Positions 20,396 to 32,111 are shown, counted from the stretch's first letter. The stretch: DNA of 64,000 nucleotides from Timema cristinae (GCA_039000515.1 JBCFYV010000001.1:16593928-16657927), one strand, 5' to 3'. Notes: generated from the letters alone by a model not told the origin. Translations and numbers: made by a program.

Positions 20396-21050
20396 ATTGT
20401 TCTCTATGTGTGTGAAACGTGGTCTCTTACCTTTCATGACGAAAACAAATCTAGGGTGTTCGAAAACAAGGGGCTTAGGAAGATTTTTGAACCAAAAAGG
20501 AATGAGGTATTGGGGAGAGGAGGAGGTTACATATTAATGAGCGACATACTCTGTACTCAAAACAAAATACTATCATTATTAGAACCGCGTCTTACTACCC
20601 GTTTGGTTTATACGCACTTACGCTAATGTGTAATGGTAAGGTGAATGTGAGATGAAATGGAGGACCTACAGTTTAACGTGGGATCCGAACCACGGTGAAG
20701 GCCTGGCATTCCACACAGTCACAAGTTGTGATTAATACACGCCTTGTCAGAGATGAAAGAAGGGTTTGGTAATCAGATAAATCGGTGCTGGGACCGAGGA
20801 TTGAACCCGGCCGCCAGTACAGAAGTCTGACACCTTACCCCTAGGTCACCAGGTCACCGACAAGATATTGTTAGGATAATCAGATGTAGCAGATTACAGT
20901 GGGCAAGGCCTAGACACAGATGGGAGAATAATATTAAAATGAACCTGAAAGAGATAAAGTGTGATGAGTAAGACTGGATAGAACTAGTTCAAGATAGGGA
21001 TAGTGTGTATTGAGGTGAACTGTATAGAACTGTATAGCTCAAGTTTGAAA
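20396..21050 (+). pseudogene. LINE reverse transcriptase, C-terminal remnant, split by a SINE
   Basis: The segment before the SINE (20396-20570) has the LYVCETWSLTFHDENKSRVF motif and LRKIFEPKRNEV of the widespread arthropod/animal LINE C-terminus. After the SINE, 20862-21035 resumes with IVRIIRCSRLQWAR, then PRHRWENNIKMNLKEI and DWIELVQDRD. A stop precedes DWIE, and the loop between WAR and PRH is shorter than in the family. The 3' part (21050-21110) resembles the 3' UTR of the remnant at 39905 (GAATTTTGAGTTTTAATGCC ... GTAAGTAAC). Function in life: target-primed reverse transcription; this copy is dead. Confidence 0.8.
20571..20859 (-). mobile_element. SINE A copy 7, near full length, inserted in a LINE remnant
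   Basis: Minus strand from GGTGACCTGGTGACCTAGGG through B box GGGTTCAATCCTCGG to the shared tail, with only two TAA units. A few bases are missing in the head. No clear TSD. Confidence 0.85.
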
Positions 21051-21187
21051 TATGTGGCATACTTTTGTTAAATGTGGCAATGAATTTTGAGTTTTAATGC
21101 CATATTGTAAGTAACTCTAGGTCCTGTGATAAATAACAATTAAAAAAAACTACCTGTCATTGTTGAACAAAACCAGGCAAGTTTAAT

Positions 21188-21550
21188 GTGCGGCCGAAGG
21201 GAGCGCGAGTAATTTTACAGTTTTTATGGAATTGAAATTTTTTTGGCCTAAATAAATCAAATGTTTCTCCAGTAGCAACATAGAGTTTAGTTTTCCGCGC
21301 ATGGTGACATCAACAGTTGTTGATTTTCTGTCAAGGGTGTCCTGGAATTTTGTCAAAACATTTTCTCTTTATTTAAAAAGTTTTGACGAAATTCCAGGAC
21401 ACCTTTGACAGATATTCAATATCTGTTGATATCAGCATGTGCAGAAAACTAAACTCTATGTTGCTACAGGAGAAATATTTGATTTATTTTTGCCAAAAAA
21501 ATGTAATGCTATAAAAATTGTGAATTTACTCGCGCTCCCTTCTGCCGCAC
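21188..21550. mobile_element. FB1 foldback element copy 1, near-complete palindrome
   Basis: Ends GTGCGGCCGAAGGGAGCGCG and, inverted, CGCGCTCCCTTCTGCCGCAC. Arms of about 170 bp pair along most of their length around a spacer near 21360-21380 (TTCTCTTTATTTAAAAA). No reading frame. A second copy of almost the same length is at 59403. Confidence 0.85.
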
Positions 21551-21559
21551 ATTGTCGTT

Positions 21560-21960
21560 TGAGATGAAAGAGAACTCGAGCTAAGGTAATCATTTTTGTT
21601 GTTTTTAACACAAAAAATAGTTTTTGTCCAAAGTAAATAAAATATTGCTCTCGTATTCACTTTGGTTTAATTTTATACACAGTTTAATCTCAACCCTTCT
21701 TGAATATTTCTCATGCACATCGCAGAATTTGAGCAGGAATTTTTATTCTAGTTTAAAAAGTATCTCATCTAATTATTGTCCTTGAAAGATATTCAATGAC
21801 AGCTGTTGATATCAAAATTAATAGAAAATTAAATTGAATATATCTACTGGAGCAAAGTTTGATTTATTTTGGAAAACGGTGTCAATCGTTTAAAAAAAAA
21901 ATCCTGAAATAAATACAAATATTAGCTCGCCTTCCTTTCCACCTGACTTTTTAATCCGCG
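21560..21960. repeat. Decayed foldback-related element (FB2-like words)
   Basis: GAGCTAAGGTAATCA, AGTAAATAAAATATTGCTC, CTCAACCCTTCTTGAATA, TTGAAAGATATTCAATGACA, GCTGTTGATATC and TTGATTTATTTTGG follow FB2 order with an inverted centre, heavily diverged. Confidence 0.45.
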
Positions 21961-22078
21961 AGGCCACCGATACTTGTTTTAATGGACGGAAATATATTGA
22001 AAATTTACACCGAACAAGGGAATTAAATTGTGTCGCGTTGCTTTCTTCCATCTTGATTAGCTTGTAATGTATAATGTA

Positions 22079-23357
22079 CACCAGACTCGCGATTATCCGG
22101 ATTAAAATGGCGGCATTCTAAGCCAGTTAGCGGAAAATCTGGATAAAATGGAATTTGAACGTAAATAGTTTTCATTGTGTGTTTGCCTCACGTAGCTACG
22201 CCTCACGCACACCTCCCTTGACGCAGCTTCTGTTTCCAGCCAAATTAAAATAGTGCTGCTATCTATACCGACCAATAGTACTGTATTATACGTCAACCAC
22301 ATGCATAGCAGTTATGCTTTGCTGTCTCCAATGTAAAAGTTTTAGGGCGTTTGAGATGAATTTCTTTATTAATTAGGCCTACTAGAGTTAGGAGGATGTC
22401 GATTATCAATCCTATCATTGGCAGATTATGGCACAATCGGCGGATACGATGATCGGCGTTTGTATCGCCAATAATTTATACCGATTATTTTAAATATGTG
22501 GATGAATTTTAAATTATTACGTCACCAACATAGAATAACAATCTGGGCAAAAAATTATGTATAATCCACTCTCTTGATTGTAAACACAACTTATATTTTA
22601 CGTTATCAATAAAACTTAAAATAAATGGTGAGCAAATATTGTACCTTATGTCGCCCACTGGGTCATTGGCATCAGAGACTCTTCAGCACAGCTGGATTGG
22701 TCATTTATACAAAAAAAAAGCTCACTCCACTCAAACAAGATCAAGATGTTGGTATTTTTAAATAACAATTTAAAGTCCACCCATCAGTGAGTGTACCACA
22801 TGTAAAGTTAATTTGGATGTAACAGTAACATTTGTAGAGAGATTTTTTCTATACACTAGAGCTGGTTTTTATTTAGACAAATAATTACGGAAAGCCAACA
22901 AAAACTTAACCATAAATGTGAAGCCTAATTTTAACTAACACATGTCCAAATCTCTCATCTAAACATAAAATATGTGTTTTCTCTTGTGTACAGAACTTTG
23001 TGTTCCCATATTAATTTGATTGGGAACACTATCTAAATTGGTTATTTATGTCTCTGATTGTTTTAAATGAAAGGGTCAGTTGTCCTAACCATAAAATAAA
23101 ATAATTTTTAAACAACATTAACGCTTTTATTCAGACTTGATTAAAACAAACTTCTAATGAGCAGTATAAAATTGAAAACCAAACAAATAATCGGCTTTGA
23201 GGATCGGCCTAGTCGGCAAAATAGCTGCTTGGTTCAGCTCTTTTAATTACTAGTGGCTATATACTTGTTTGTCTTAAAACGCACTTTTTTACTCCAAGAA
23301 CCGGGTCAGATAATACGGAGGGCCGGATAATTGAAGGCCGGATAATCGCGACTCTAA
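22079..23357. mobile_element. Non-autonomous pogo/Tigger-like DNA transposon
   Basis: GACTCGCGATTATCCGG near the left end (22084) is inverted at the right (CCGGATAATCGCGACTC, 23338-23354), with subterminal GGATAAT repeats. A flanking TA is seen on the right. TCGCGATTATCCG is typical of pogo/Tigger termini. The 1.2-kb interior has no transposase I can recognise and may contain other insertions. Confidence 0.5.
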
Positions 23358-23431
23358 TGTCTTTGTTTTATTAGCAGCCTGTGGCTGTGATATAAATGAT
23401 AGATCTTAGTAGCCGATGCTATCCCCACGTA

Positions 23432-23565
23432 CCTCACAGACTCTGCCTTAAAATATGGGTGAATAAAGTCAATGAGCATGGGATAATCCGCGGAGAGATC
23501 AGTGGTAGAGAGCTGGTACGCTAAGCCAGAGGTCCTGGGTTCTATTCCCGTGTTCAGGTGTCATT
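23432..23565 (+). mobile_element. SINE D copy 1 (tRNA-like module in its 3' half)
   Basis: CAGACTCTGCCTTAAAATAT leader, then a tRNA-like module with TACGCTAAGCC in the anticodon region, B box GGGTTCTATTCCCG and end GTGTTCAGGTGTCA. Confidence 0.6.
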
Positions 23566-23694
23566 TTTATATCCATTCGGATATGATTCATTTACCACTG
23601 ATCTCCGTAATTATTGTAATCATTCGTCCCTCGAGATTCGTCTTTCATATATACTTAATTGTATAGCATTGTTTTCTTTCATCTTTAATGGGTT

Positions 23695-23935
23695 GGTCCG
23701 AAACCATAGCAAAGTTGGTAGCTTGTCTGTCTACTGAGTTAAGGGTCCCGGGTTCGATTCCAAGCATGGTCGAAAAAATGCATCATTGATGAAATGAGGG
23801 TTTCCCTTTCACATTGATCAGTTAACAACCGGGGGGCTGGATGTTGTGTCTGCTCTAGATTTAAGTTAGTTTATAAGTCGTGTGCTGATGTTATAATTCG
23901 GTTAGCAAAGTGAACGTTAAATACCTGAAATAAAT
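23695..23935 (+). mobile_element. SINE C copy 2, best preserved
   Basis: Head AAGTTGGTAGCTTGTCTGTC, perfect B box GGGTTCGATTCC, GATGAAATGAGGGTTTCCC, a GGGGGG tract, TGTTGTGTCTGCTCTAGATT, and end GTGAACGTTAAATACCTGAA. Confidence 0.8.
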
Positions 23936-23944
23936 TAAAACCCC

Positions 23945-24192
23945 TATTCGGTAGCTGCATGGTCTAACGCGCTATTCTCACAGTAGACTAGACAGCCGAT
24001 GACGGGGAGATCAAAGTTTGAATCTCGGTTGGGTGTACCGAGGGTGTTTATTACAAAATTATTTTTTATTATCCCTCCACGCTAATATGGGTACACTTCC
24101 ACTAAATTAAACCTTCCTAATCCCTAAAACCAATAGCCTAATTGGTACATAGGCATATAATCCGAACGGGTAGTATGACGCGGTGCTAAAAG
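23945..24192 (+). mobile_element. SINE B, full length
   Basis: Head GGTAGCTGCATGGTCTAACG, GATGACGGGGAGATCAAAG, body, and shared tail CCGAACGGGTAGTATGACGC. Confidence 0.85.
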
Positions 24193-25235
24193 AAAACGGG
24201 GGAAGGTTAAGAAGGGGGTAGGGGAGGAATTATTGGCTATCACTTTTGATCAGTAGACATTTTCAACTTAATTTTCATCAACGAAAGGAAGAGTGAACCC
24301 TTGAGGTTTGAGGGGGTGGGGGTGGGGCAGAGAAGATGATGCAGTTGGTTTTCCCCTCGTTACGAGCGCTAGTATCGCCTGTCCTACATCTTCATAATAT
24401 ACCTGTATTGGAAGGTAAAAGTAGCGGACAAACTTGTCTTGCAAGTGTGGGAGCCTACCATTGTTGGTGAAAGAGAGAAAGAGAGAGAGAGGAAGGGGAG
24501 GGGGGGACATCTGAAAGGAGATCCTCGCCGTCGTCTTTGGTAACCGCCGGAAGGTTCATCAGCTCTCACCCCGCTGAAGAAGTGTTCAGTTGGATCCCAC
24601 ACGCCGTCTTTTGCGGTACTTTAGAAGATAGTCTGTCGTGGGATTAAAAAAAAAGAATCGAGTTGGTTTCGTCCATCGTTTAATTTATTTTGGTTTTAAT
24701 AAATTTCCGGACTGTTTTTATTATATCTTTAATTCTATTTTTTTATATATATAAATGGTGCTACATTGAAGACAACTAAAAAACAGTTTCCTGGGATTAA
24801 GAACATCCGTGTGTAATTTTTTTCTTTGGATAATAAACAGGTAAGATCACATCAAACAAAAATGGTACACATAATATTAGATACAAATTAATTCAAGTTA
24901 ATTTTTTTTTCAAACTAGATATAAAAATTTAATGTATTAAAATTGTGGATGTAATTATTATATTTTAGGCCTAACAAAAAATTACATTACGAGCGTATAA
25001 TATAAGCCTCACCTGTGGTCTAGAGCTTTCAGGGTTCTTATCTCTTACGTGCTGATTGGTACAATGGTTCAAATCCTGACTAAGTTTAAATTTATTCCCC
25101 GCTTTATGTGAAAAATGTTGAGACAAGAGGGATTAGAGGCTCATTGTAAATGTGGTCTAAGACCCCAATAATTACAGGTTCCCTGTAAAACAAAAGTAGG
25201 CCTAATAATAAAATATAACATGCCACGCATTTTTA
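24193..25235. other. Unique DNA, no supported gene
   Basis: 24270-24610 is GC-richer, with two overlapping minus-strand frames (80 and 72 codons) without domains and a (GA) run at 24475. The rest is AT-rich. Bases 25010-25090 resemble a decayed tRNA-like head. Confidence 0.35.
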
Positions 25236-25500
25236 AAATTATTATTTAATCACTGCGTTTTAAGACCTGTTCAGGTTATACGTAGGCCTATATTGTAATT
25301 ACTATAATGGTGTAGGGATAAGGAAGGAAGCATTTTAGAGCTAATTACCCACATTTGCATGGAAGGAGAATGGGAAACCATTTATGCAAAACTACCCTCA
25401 GCAGACCCGACTAGGATTCGAACCCAGATTTCCCGTCTTCAGAAGGCCAGTCCAACACGAGGTAGACACCTTGGACATTTAGGCCACTGAAGTGGGTGTC
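25236..25500 (-). mobile_element. SINE B, full length, diverged
   Basis: Shared tail complement at 25240-25275, body CATTTGCATGGAAGGAGAAT, B box complement GATTCGAACCCAGAT, head to GGCCACTGAAGTGGG. Confidence 0.75.
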
Positions 25501-26130
25501 ATGTTAATTATTAATGCACATACCGTTTTGTTTAATTGTACCAATTATATGTCTACCAATTTGTTAATTTAATCTACTGAAACGTTAAGGTAAGCTATTA
25601 CCATTATGAAATATAAAATAGACTTAAGTAGAGATGATTTAATATCATATTTTAAAATATGATAGGAATAAGAATAGAACTACGGACCGTTTCCATTAAA
25701 GCCAGTATCTCTGGCCTAGTAACGCCACAAAGAACGATATAAGTTAATATATTAATTAGAATATTTTATTATCGTGTGAGCTAATTATTGTAGTTACCGA
25801 ATTTGGAGGCTTGCTCGTCCTTACCATCCAAATTATGGAACTGATTATCATAAAATATTAAATAATATCATATTTGAAAGAAATACTACGTTTAGATAAA
25901 ATTTGACTAAAACCCGTTGAAACTAATTTAGTGTTGACATTTTCCTTCACATCTGAACACCCGGATATAAACTTCAAAAAATAGTTTATTTTTTCCTTGT
26001 CCTCTTTGATTCTATAATTTAGTGCATACAGTTGAGTTGGACAGACATTGATAAAAGCAGCTCAATACTCTAGGATACACTATGAGCGTCAAATATGAAA
26101 TATGAAAATAATACGATATTTTATTTAATT
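25501..26130. other. Unrecognised AT-rich DNA
   Basis: Nothing recognised. Confidence 0.35.
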
Positions 26131-26134
26131 ATTA

Positions 26135-26373
26135 CGTTTAGCCGCTTCTGTGACCACATGGTCTAAGACGTCACTTTTGCAATAGACTGGACTGCCTATA
26201 GTTGAGAGATCGTGGTTTTAAATCCAGTCGGGTGTACTGAGGGCTGGTTTCCAAATCTCCTCCCACGTGAATGCGGGTACACTTTCTCCAAATCCAACCT
26301 TCCCCATTCCTAGCACATAGTGTAATTTGTACGTATGTATACAACCCGGACGGATCGTCAGATGCGATGCTAA
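26135..26373 (+). mobile_element. SINE B, full length
   Basis: Head ACCACATGGTCTAAGACGTC, body with CACGTGAATGCGGGTACAC, decayed tail. Tail-to-tail with a B fragment on minus at 26440-26560. Confidence 0.75.
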
Positions 26374-26705
26374 AAAAAAGTAAATTACTATGTTTAAAAA
26401 CTATCACTATTAACAACTGATTATTTTAAAGAGTAGTGATAAGAAAGGTAGTTTAGATAAAATGCACCCAAATTAGTGTGGAGAAAGGATGTGAAAAAAA
26501 GTGCACCCGACTAAGATTCAAACTTTGACCCTCAGGTCGCCACTGATCCAGTCAATTTCAAGACTAATGCTTTAGAATGATTTATGTAATTGGAGATAAA
26601 CATTTAGTTTAGACTATTCTGGCATCGAAACAACGAAAAAAAACAACAACAACATATGCCCCCCCACGGGAGGGTACCTATGTCTGTATTAATTTTGTAC
26701 AAGGT

Positions 26706-27080
26706 GTGGATGTAGGGGACGCGAGAAAAGGTCAGTGTTTTGCAGTTTTTATAGAAAAACTTTTGCTGGTCAAAATAAATCAAACATTGCTTCAGTAGAA
26801 ACATAGTTTTAATTTTCCTAACATGGTGATATCAAAATTGTTGCATATATCTGTCATGAGCATAGCAACATTAGATGAGAAACTTTTAAAGAAGACAAAA
26901 AGTTGTCATTAAATTCCAGGACACCCTTGACAGATATTCACAATTTTGTTGATATCACCACGAGAAAGAAAATTAAACTCTTATGTTTTTACTAGAGGAA
27001 GATTTTACTCATTTTGGCCAAACAAATTTTTGTTATAAAACTGCAAAAAACATTGGCCTTAAATCATGTTCTCTCCATTC
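26706..27080. mobile_element. FB2 foldback element copy 1
   Basis: Left arm GACGCGAGAAAAGG ... TTTTGCAGTTTTTAT and inner TTGTTGCATATATCTGTCAT pair with the right arm CCAGGACACCC, TGACAGATATTCAC, TTGTTGATATCACC ... ACTGCAAAAAAC. Confidence 0.7.
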
Positions 27081-27309
27081 AAATCTTAAATCCTGTCAAC
27101 TAGTTCCAAAATAATTATAAAAGAGAATTACATATTCATGAAAATCTTATAAATAGTTTTTTTTTTCAATTTAATATAAACCTTAATATAAAATGACATA
27201 ATTTAATAGCTATCCCAAATTATTTGATTGGCAAAATTACTCAAAAAATGGTATAAATCCATAAATAGGGTCTAGCTTTATTTTTGCACCAGGTGTCACT
27301 GCCCATCAA

Positions 27310-27758
27310 GGATAGTCTCATTAAAAAATGTATCCTCATTTGCGTGGAGGGAGAGTGGACAGTCACGAAGGAAAGAAGACCTCAGTACACTAAGCTGGGA
27401 TTGGAACCTTGCCTTCCCTGTCACCGTAAAACCAGACTAAACGAGACTGACGCCTTTGTACGTGAGACTAGCGGCGTGGGCTATTTTTTTTAATTTCATT
27501 TGTCACCGCGTCTTATTATCCGTTTGGGTTACATAACTAACTAACTAACTAACTAACTAATTAAAATAGTTTGACAGGGGTAGAGAAGGTTAAATTTAGA
27601 GGATATGTACCCAATTTGTGAGGTGGGAGATGTAAAACGTTTAGGAAAAACCAACCCCAATACTCCTTATTTGGATTCTAACTCTGATATTCACGTCATA
27701 GTTAATCTATTATATTGCTAAAGTGACGCCTTAGACTATGCGGCTACAGTAGGAGGAA
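27310..27758 (-). mobile_element. Two SINE B copies in tandem
   Basis: 27310-27480 keeps CATTTGCGTGGAGGGAGAGT and the head but has lost the tail. 27500-27758 starts with the shared-tail complement (ACCGCGTCTTATTATCCG), carries an (ACTA)n run at 27533-27560 and ends in GCCTTAGACTATGCGGC. Confidence 0.7.
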
Positions 27759-27861
27759 TTAAAATACTATTAATTTAATGCTGAATAGAAGTGTGAACTG
27801 GGGGAGGGATGTTGTGTTTTATTTAAGAAAGTGAAACCTGAAGTATTGCTCATTGTGTTTA

Positions 27862-28293
27862 CAGTAGCCCCATGGCTTCTTTGGTGCTGACTGACAGCTC
27901 ACAGCTGACTTCTGACAGTCAACATTTAGATATATAACTAAATTTTGACAGTCAGAAGTGACAGTTGCTAAACACATGTTTTTGCAGATCATATGGTTTG
28001 GTGTATGGAGACATAATTTGGTCTGGTAACTTTTCAAAATGGTGACCTGGTGGTCTAGGGGTAAGGTGTCAGACTTCTGTGCTGGCGGCCGGGGTTCAAT
28101 CCTCGGTCCCGGCACAGATTTATCTGATTTCCAAACCCTTCCTTCACCTCTGACAAGATATCTTGTGAATGTGGGGAATGCCAGGCCTCCACCGTGGTTC
28201 GGATTCCACGTTAAACTGTAGGTCCTTCATTTCATCTCACAATCACCCTACCATTACACATTAGCGTAAGTGCGTATAACCCGAACGCGGTGC

Positions 28294-28348
<55 letters not shown>

Positions 28349-28407
28349 TAATAATAATAAACTTTTCAAAGCTGTCAGTCAGCACCAAAGAAGCCACGGG
28401 GCTACTG
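27862..28407. mobile_element. Terminal-inverted-repeat element with a SINE inside
   Basis: 37-bp terminal inverted repeats with one mismatch: left 27862-27898 starts CAGTAGCCCCATGGCTTCTT; right 28371-28407 is its complement. A second inverted repeat lies inside (ACTTCTGACAGTCAA at 27909 against TTGACAGTCAGAAGT at 27944). Without the SINE it would be about 215 bp. Superfamily unknown; CAGTAG ends are compatible with several. Confidence 0.75.
28039..28359 (+). mobile_element. SINE A copy 8, full length, with 11-bp TSD
   Basis: Complete head (GGTGACCTGGTGGTCTAGGG from 28041), B box, body, tail (with the GGGTAGTAAGA part deleted: CCCGAACGCGGTGC) and about 24 TAA/TAAT units. AACTTTTCAAA flanks it at 28028-28038 and 28360-28370. 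Confidence 0.95.
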
Positions 28408-29420
28408 ATCAAGGGAGTGTTCCCACAGGCGATCAAGTCAGCCGGAGTGGTCTGGGATAACACGGCGAAATGATACGTAAGTCTCCTTGGGTGACGTAAC
28501 AATTTGTACAGGTGTGAGTCTGAAGAAGACAGCTTGGGAGAGTGCATTGGTTTGATTCCTGATAACATGATGACTGGAAGTTTCTCGAACCTCTAGGTTG
28601 ACAAGTTTCGATCCTAATGTGACTCTTGGTATTATTGTTTGAATCGATTTTTAAGGTAAATTATATGCAATTTTTAAATGGAGTCCAATATAATAAATAT
28701 AAGGTCTATAAAATATGTCCAACTAGGGCTTAGATTTTAAATATTAATATTTTTGTCAAGTTTACATGGTCAGATTTAAAAAAATAGACCTTTAAAAATA
28801 AATTATTCAAATGTTTGTGAATTTTAAATTTTTAATTTCGAATTAAATTACATCGAATCAGAATCTAGGATATATTTTAATTTAAAAATTTAGACTCCAA
28901 TAAAAATATTAAAAAAATTAAGATTTGGATTTTCAAATTGAACGCGAATCCCCTAACAAGATTCAGATCCGGATTCGAAATTTCTAAGCTTCACACGGAC
29001 TTAAACGTTTATTATATTAACATTAATTGAACGTTATTAAAATTAGGCATTCTAGAAATTATTTTATTTATTATTATAAAGTTAATTTAAAGAGCAATCA
29101 TAAACTTCCAATAAGTCTTATTATGGATTACAGTATAATCTATCTTTACGTGATTAACTAAATGAACTAAGAATATAAATATAAATATAATTGTAATAGA
29201 TATTTGAAGGGTACAAGGAAAAAAAAGAGTAAAGTCAAATTTTAACTCAAATTGAGTTAGTGCTGCCGTCTGTCAGACAGTCACATTTAAAAATTAAAAA
29301 CCCATAATGCTTGACATATGGGAATTATGCATCAAGCAAGATCAGGTGATTTATGCAGAAAATAATCCATTTAAATTCGCTCAGCTTCTTTCACACCTGC
29401 TAAGTGGTCTCGAAATGTCT
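28408..29420. other. AT-rich DNA without recognised features
   Basis: Long ATT/TTAAA-rich stretches at 28660-29210. No gene or known repeat seen. Confidence 0.35.
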
Positions 29421-29421
29421 A

Positions 29422-30018
29422 AAGACCGATACACACAGAATGCTAATCTAATCTAAGCTAAGCTAAGCCATAGCCCCTCTTCCCTTCCAGAATTCAGTTT
29501 GTTTCTTTCTGGTTTGCTCCAGTGAAGTTTAGTTATGATGGCGTTCACCAAAATGTATTGAGTTCAGTTATAGTACTGAGGAAGAAAAGATGTTGCTGTT
29601 AGAAGCTGTTTTGAAAGATGAAGAAAATTTAGGAGGTGGGGGTTTGACTTGTTCAATTAACACTTCAATTTTAATATAAAAACATTTATTAAATGTAAAA
29701 CCTAAATATAATATTACTTAAATACACGTGAAACAAACTGGAAACAAAACTTCAACACTTCTTTAGTTATTTTCACCAAACCAGTACTTCGTATGTTCAA
29801 CATGGAGCCCAAGTTGTGTTATGAGCATGCGCAATGTAAGATGGTCAAGATGGGAGATGGAAAAATTGCTCGGGCAGCAATCGTAAAAAAACATGGCACG
29901 GCGTAGCAAGGCATCGCTTAGCTTTCTGTGTGAACCAACACATTTAAATACATGGTCCGCTATTTTTCTAAGAGTTAGCGGAGCAAATCTTAGCTTAGTT
30001 TAGCGTTCTGTGTGAATC
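29422..30018. mobile_element. Harbinger-like non-autonomous DNA transposon
   Basis: Left end AAAGACCGATACACACAGAA plus TGCTAATCTAAGC repeats; right end in plus sense TTTAGCGTTCTGTGTGAATC followed by GGCCTTT. Ends flanked by TAA/TTA, compatible with the 3-bp TWA duplication of PIF/Harbinger. An internal TTCTGTGTGAACCAAC at about 29918 repeats the end. The interior has only short frames. Confidence 0.5.
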
Positions 30019-30540
30019 GGCCTTTAAGCAGTCTTTCTCAAAGTTTTAGTAATGGAGGACAACTTGGGCACTAGGAGAAAAAGAGGGGCGGGGGGAAGGT
30101 AAGGGGGGTTTAAGGTAAACATTTATACAGTAAAAACATTATTTTAAACAATTCTATTTTACGACAGTAAATACAAGACCAACATTAATTTTATTAAATT
30201 ACACGTTGAAAAAAATAATCATAAATTGCATTGAAATATTAAGTGATAATATTTTTATTATTTTATAACATTCTAAGCCCCATAATTTTTGGATAAATAA
30301 TTGTTCATTTTGGTTGATTTTGTTTATTAGTACGTACTTTCTATTTTATGTGACTTGTGTCCATCAATAAAAGTAATACAACATGGTATGTATATATCAT
30401 ATTCAATCTTTTGCTTTTCAAATTTTGTATTATACGTAAACAAAATTCTTTAATTTACTATTAGGTATATTATTATTATTATTACTAAACTTCCTGAGAT
30501 CTTGTGGACCACTTGATAGGCCAACATGGGCCACACTTTG
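30019..30540. other. Unrecognised DNA
   Basis: GGGG-rich patch at 30085-30110, otherwise AT-rich. Nothing recognised. Confidence 0.3.
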
Positions 30541-30541
30541 A

Positions 30542-30780
30542 GAAACAATGGTATAAGACGTTACTATCACAATAGACTGAATTACCGATGACCGGGGAGA
30601 TCGGGCTTCGAATCTCAGTTGGGTGTACTGAGGGGGGTTAGTTCTTAAATAGTTTTCCACTCTCTCTCGGTGCAAATGCGTGTACACTAACTCTTAAACT
30701 CAACCTTTCTAATCCTTTACAAACTTGCGTGACTAGTGCATATGTGCATAGCCCAAATGTAAGACACGGTCCTAAAAAAT
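30542..30780 (+). mobile_element. SINE B, diverged full length
   Basis: TATAAGACGTTACTATCACA head, B box CTTCGAATCTCAGTTGGGTG, GGTGCAAATGCGTGTACAC, decayed tail. Confidence 0.7.
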
Positions 30781-31436
30781 AAACCAACTTCTTTCACATT
30801 AAAAACATTCGTTAACCCTGTTCGTTAATACCATAATTAAACTCGAACCAGATGTCTTATGCATCAACACTGGTTTGTAATACTTAGAATTAAAACTTGT
30901 ATTTAAAGAACAGAGTATAATGCACTTTCTGGTATTCCGCAGTTAAAAATGTCATTCATATCGTCTTCATAATACCTTGAAAACCACAAAAACGAATTTA
31001 GACCGAGTGACAAAGAGAGTTGCATAATAGGAGCGACAGTATTTATATATCTTTGTCTCACTTGGCGTGGACACTTTGTTTACTGTGACTTCATTGCAAA
31101 GGCTCGCGCGACCGAATTACGTGGGCAATTTCTTTAGTCGCGGTATAGTCCTAAACTGCTATCACTCGTCTTGAGTTACGTTATTTCAGATGGGGAAGCG
31201 AACCCCATCTCCCTAAAGCAATTTACACAGAAATAAATGATGACATCTTTTTTTCAGGAGTGAACTATTTAATTTTTAATGCAAGTAAACAAAACTATGT
31301 AAAACTAAGACAAGACAAATTAATGATTTCACCGTGAGCGACATTTATACATAACAAATTATTATTATTATTTTAATGCCAGGTCATCTGTTAAACCCCC
31401 ATTACAAACAACAATATAATAGCCAATACCTTACCC
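30781..31436. other. Unrecognised DNA
   Basis: No gene or repeat recognised. Confidence 0.3.
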
Positions 31437-31697
31437 ACTCCGGTGGCCGCATGGTCTAAGACTTCACTCTTGCAATAGATTAAACTGCTGATAGTGGGGG
31501 AAAATGGGGCTCGAATTCCGGTCGGCTGTATTGAGGGTAGTTTTTTTTATAAATGGTTTCCCACTTTCCTTCCACGCAAATGCAGGTACACCAACTCTAA
31601 AGTCAACTTTACTCTTACTTTATACATTAGAGTAATTAGTAGTCTACGTAGGCGTAGGCCTACAACCCAAACGTATAGGGAAACGAGGTGAAAAAAA
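31437..31697 (+). mobile_element. SINE B, full length
   Basis: Head CCGGTGGCCGCATGGTCTAA is the closest in the window to a tRNA-Leu D-arm. B box GCTCGAATTCCGGTCGG, body, and decayed tail without TAA repeats. Confidence 0.8.
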
Positions 31698-31942
31698 CCT
31701 CTGTAAACGTATGATTTTAATAATAATAATATATTATGTATAATTATAATAATAACTATTATTATTATTATTTCAATTTCCTTTACTACAGTGCTGACCA
31801 ACAGTCGTAAGACATATATATGACAGACCAGCACTGAAAAGTAGGCCTACACAAGTACCTACTATAGAAGCACGTATAATAACAAAATAAAATTAACAAT
31901 AATAGCTAAATAATGATACATACTGATGAATAATTACAAAAA

Positions 31943-32069
31943 TGCCAGGCCTCCACCGTGGTTCGGATTCCACGTTAAACTGTAGGTCCTCCATTTCATC
32001 TCACAATCACCCTATCATTACACGTTAGCTTAAGTGCGTATAACCCGAATGGGTAGTAAGACGCGGTGC

Positions 32070-32100
<31 letters not shown>
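31943..32100 (+). mobile_element. SINE A copy 9, 5'-truncated, with TSD
   Basis: Only the 3' half is present, from TGCCAGGCCTCCACCG to (TAA)n. AATTACAAAAA flanks it at 31932-31942 and 32101-32111. Confidence 0.85.
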
Positions 32101-32103
<3 letters not shown>

Positions 32104-32111
32104 TACAAAAA

